NCBI RefSeq assembly: GCF_020524345.1
Contig: NZ_JAIVLH010000001.1
Location: forward strand, 310,001-374,000
Reading direction: 5' to 3'
DNA from: Metabacillus niabensis
GTDB taxonomy: Bacteria > Bacillota > Bacilli > Bacillales > Bacillaceae
Length of the DNA stretch: 64,000 nucleotides
Within the stretch, counting starts at the first letter, position 1. Each line of letters opens with the position of its first letter. This document shows positions 63,468 through 64,000 of the stretch, in pieces. The translations under genes and the position numbers were made by a program. A model generated the notes under the pieces. The model saw only the letters and a list, made by a program, of their open reading frames with translations, was not told the origin of the DNA and ran no database searches.

Positions 63468-64000
63468 TTGTCGATTATTATTTCACAATTATTTAACGGG
63501 CTAAGCCTAGGATCGATTTTATTATTGATTGCTCTAGGTCTTGCGATCACTTTTGGGCTTATGAATATTATAAACATGGCTCATGGAGAATTTATCATGA
63601 TTGGAGCATACACAACATATGTACTCCAACAAGTGTTTGTTCAATACCTTCCGAAATCTTTATTTGATTATTATTTTATTCTAGCCATACCAATGTCCTT
63701 TATAGTTGCTGCGCTTATTGGTCTTATTATGGAGAAAGCAATTGTAAGATTTCTGTATGAAAGGCCACTTGATAGCCTGCTGGCGACCTGGGGAGTCAGC
63801 CTTATATTACAGCAAACAGCCCGGTCGATTTTTGGTGCCCCAAATGTTGCGGTTGTAGCTCCAGATTGGTTAAATGGAGGCATTGCTGTAGCTGGACTTA
63901 CTTTTCCGTACAAACGTCTATTTATTATTGCTCTTGTACTCATTAGTATTCTTTTGTTGTTTATCTATTTATATAAGACCTCATCAGGAAGAAGAATGAA
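63468..64000 (+). CDS. urtB: Urea ABC transporter permease UrtB (3'-truncated by window edge)
   Basis: The frame opens at TTG 63468, seven bases after AAAGGAGGA, and stays open to the window end (177 codons). The N-terminus SIIISQLFNGLSLGSILLLIALGLAITFGLMNIINMAHGEFIMIGAYTTYVLQQ is the LivH/UrtB permease signature (helices plus NMAHGEF); LATWGVSLILQQTARSIFGAPN follows. Expected to continue with urtCDE downstream. Confidence 0.92.
   Translation, partial: MSIIISQLFNGLSLGSILLLIALGLAITFGLMNIINMAHGEFIMIGAYTTYVLQQVFVQYLPKSLFDYYFILAIPMSFIVAALIGLIMEKAIVRFLYERPLDSLLATWGVSLILQQTARSIFGAPNVAVVAPDWLNGGIAVAGLTFPYKRLFIIALVLISILLLFIYLYKTSSGRRM

Noticed and set aside
1-64000. CRISPR array, tRNA, rRNA or prophage
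   Set aside because: No regularly spaced repeats, no cloverleaf or rRNA-like sequence and no phage genes were seen; gene order is conserved chromosome throughout.

Overview
The window is a contiguous stretch of chromosome from an AT-rich, endospore-forming member of the Bacillaceae (Bacillus sensu lato). Three things point there: a complete spoIIIA operon, spoIVB and spo0A; strong AGGAGG-type ribosome binding sites with frequent GTG and TTG starts; and a gene order (mntR, yqhO-PQR, aroQ, yqhT, efp, yqhV, spoIIIA, accBC, yqhY, nusB, folD, xseAB, ispA, dxs, tlyA, argR, recN, spoIVB, spo0A, yqiK, yqzF, bkd, brxB, art, yqjA-E) that follows the yqh-yqi-yqj section of Bacillus subtilis closely. Both ends are cut: mntR lacks its N-terminus and urtB its C-terminus. 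I see no rRNA, tRNA, CRISPR array, prophage or transposase gene.

Layout: 1-237 end of mntR. 563-6295 a five-gene dipeptide/oligopeptide ABC importer placed between mntR and yqhO. 6452-12534 patatin-like YqhO, membrane proteins YqhP/Q/R/V, aroQ, yqhT and efp. 12641-18025 spoIIIAA-AH, the mother-cell half of the channel to the forespore. 18297-20597 accB-accC-yqhY. 20953-30276 a housekeeping run: nusB, folD, xseA, xseB, ispA, dxs, tlyA, argR, recN. 30551-32956 spoIVB and spo0A. 33097-35980 a small HTH gene, fabHB, yycC, yqiK and yqzF. 36234-46992 bkdR and the sigma-54-dependent bkd operon for branched-chain 2-oxoacid breakdown. 47239-52288 mutA-mutB-meaB (methylmalonyl-CoA mutase and its GTPase chaperone). 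52358-55361 brxB and an arginine-type ABC importer. 55564-60579 yqjA, yqjB, prli42, mce, a carboxyltransferase subunit and a peptidase. 60730-61764 a CAP-domain lipoprotein. 62048-64000 the start of a urea ABC importer.

How the genes fit together: the bkd operon makes branched acyl-CoAs, which prime branched-chain fatty acids through FabH-type enzymes (fabHB here) using malonyl-CoA from acetyl-CoA carboxylase (accBC here). Propionyl-CoA left from Ile/Val breakdown can go to succinyl-CoA through the carboxyltransferase, Mce and MutAB-MeaB. In B. subtilis the yqiK-to-bkdR interval instead holds the mmg/prp methylcitrate genes, absent at that site here.

Regulatory sites readable by eye include a textbook sigma-54 promoter before ptb, 0A boxes before spo0A, FapR-like operators before fabHB and accB, a consensus cre before mutA, ARG-box-like sequences before artP and a TnrA/GlnR-like box before urtA. 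Three families of short non-coding repeats are scattered through intergenic DNA: four copies of a hairpin of about 55 bp, two copies of a 150-190 bp structured element, and a composite element of about 245 bp inside the bkd operon. These repeats are the least explained content. I found no clearly new multi-gene system.
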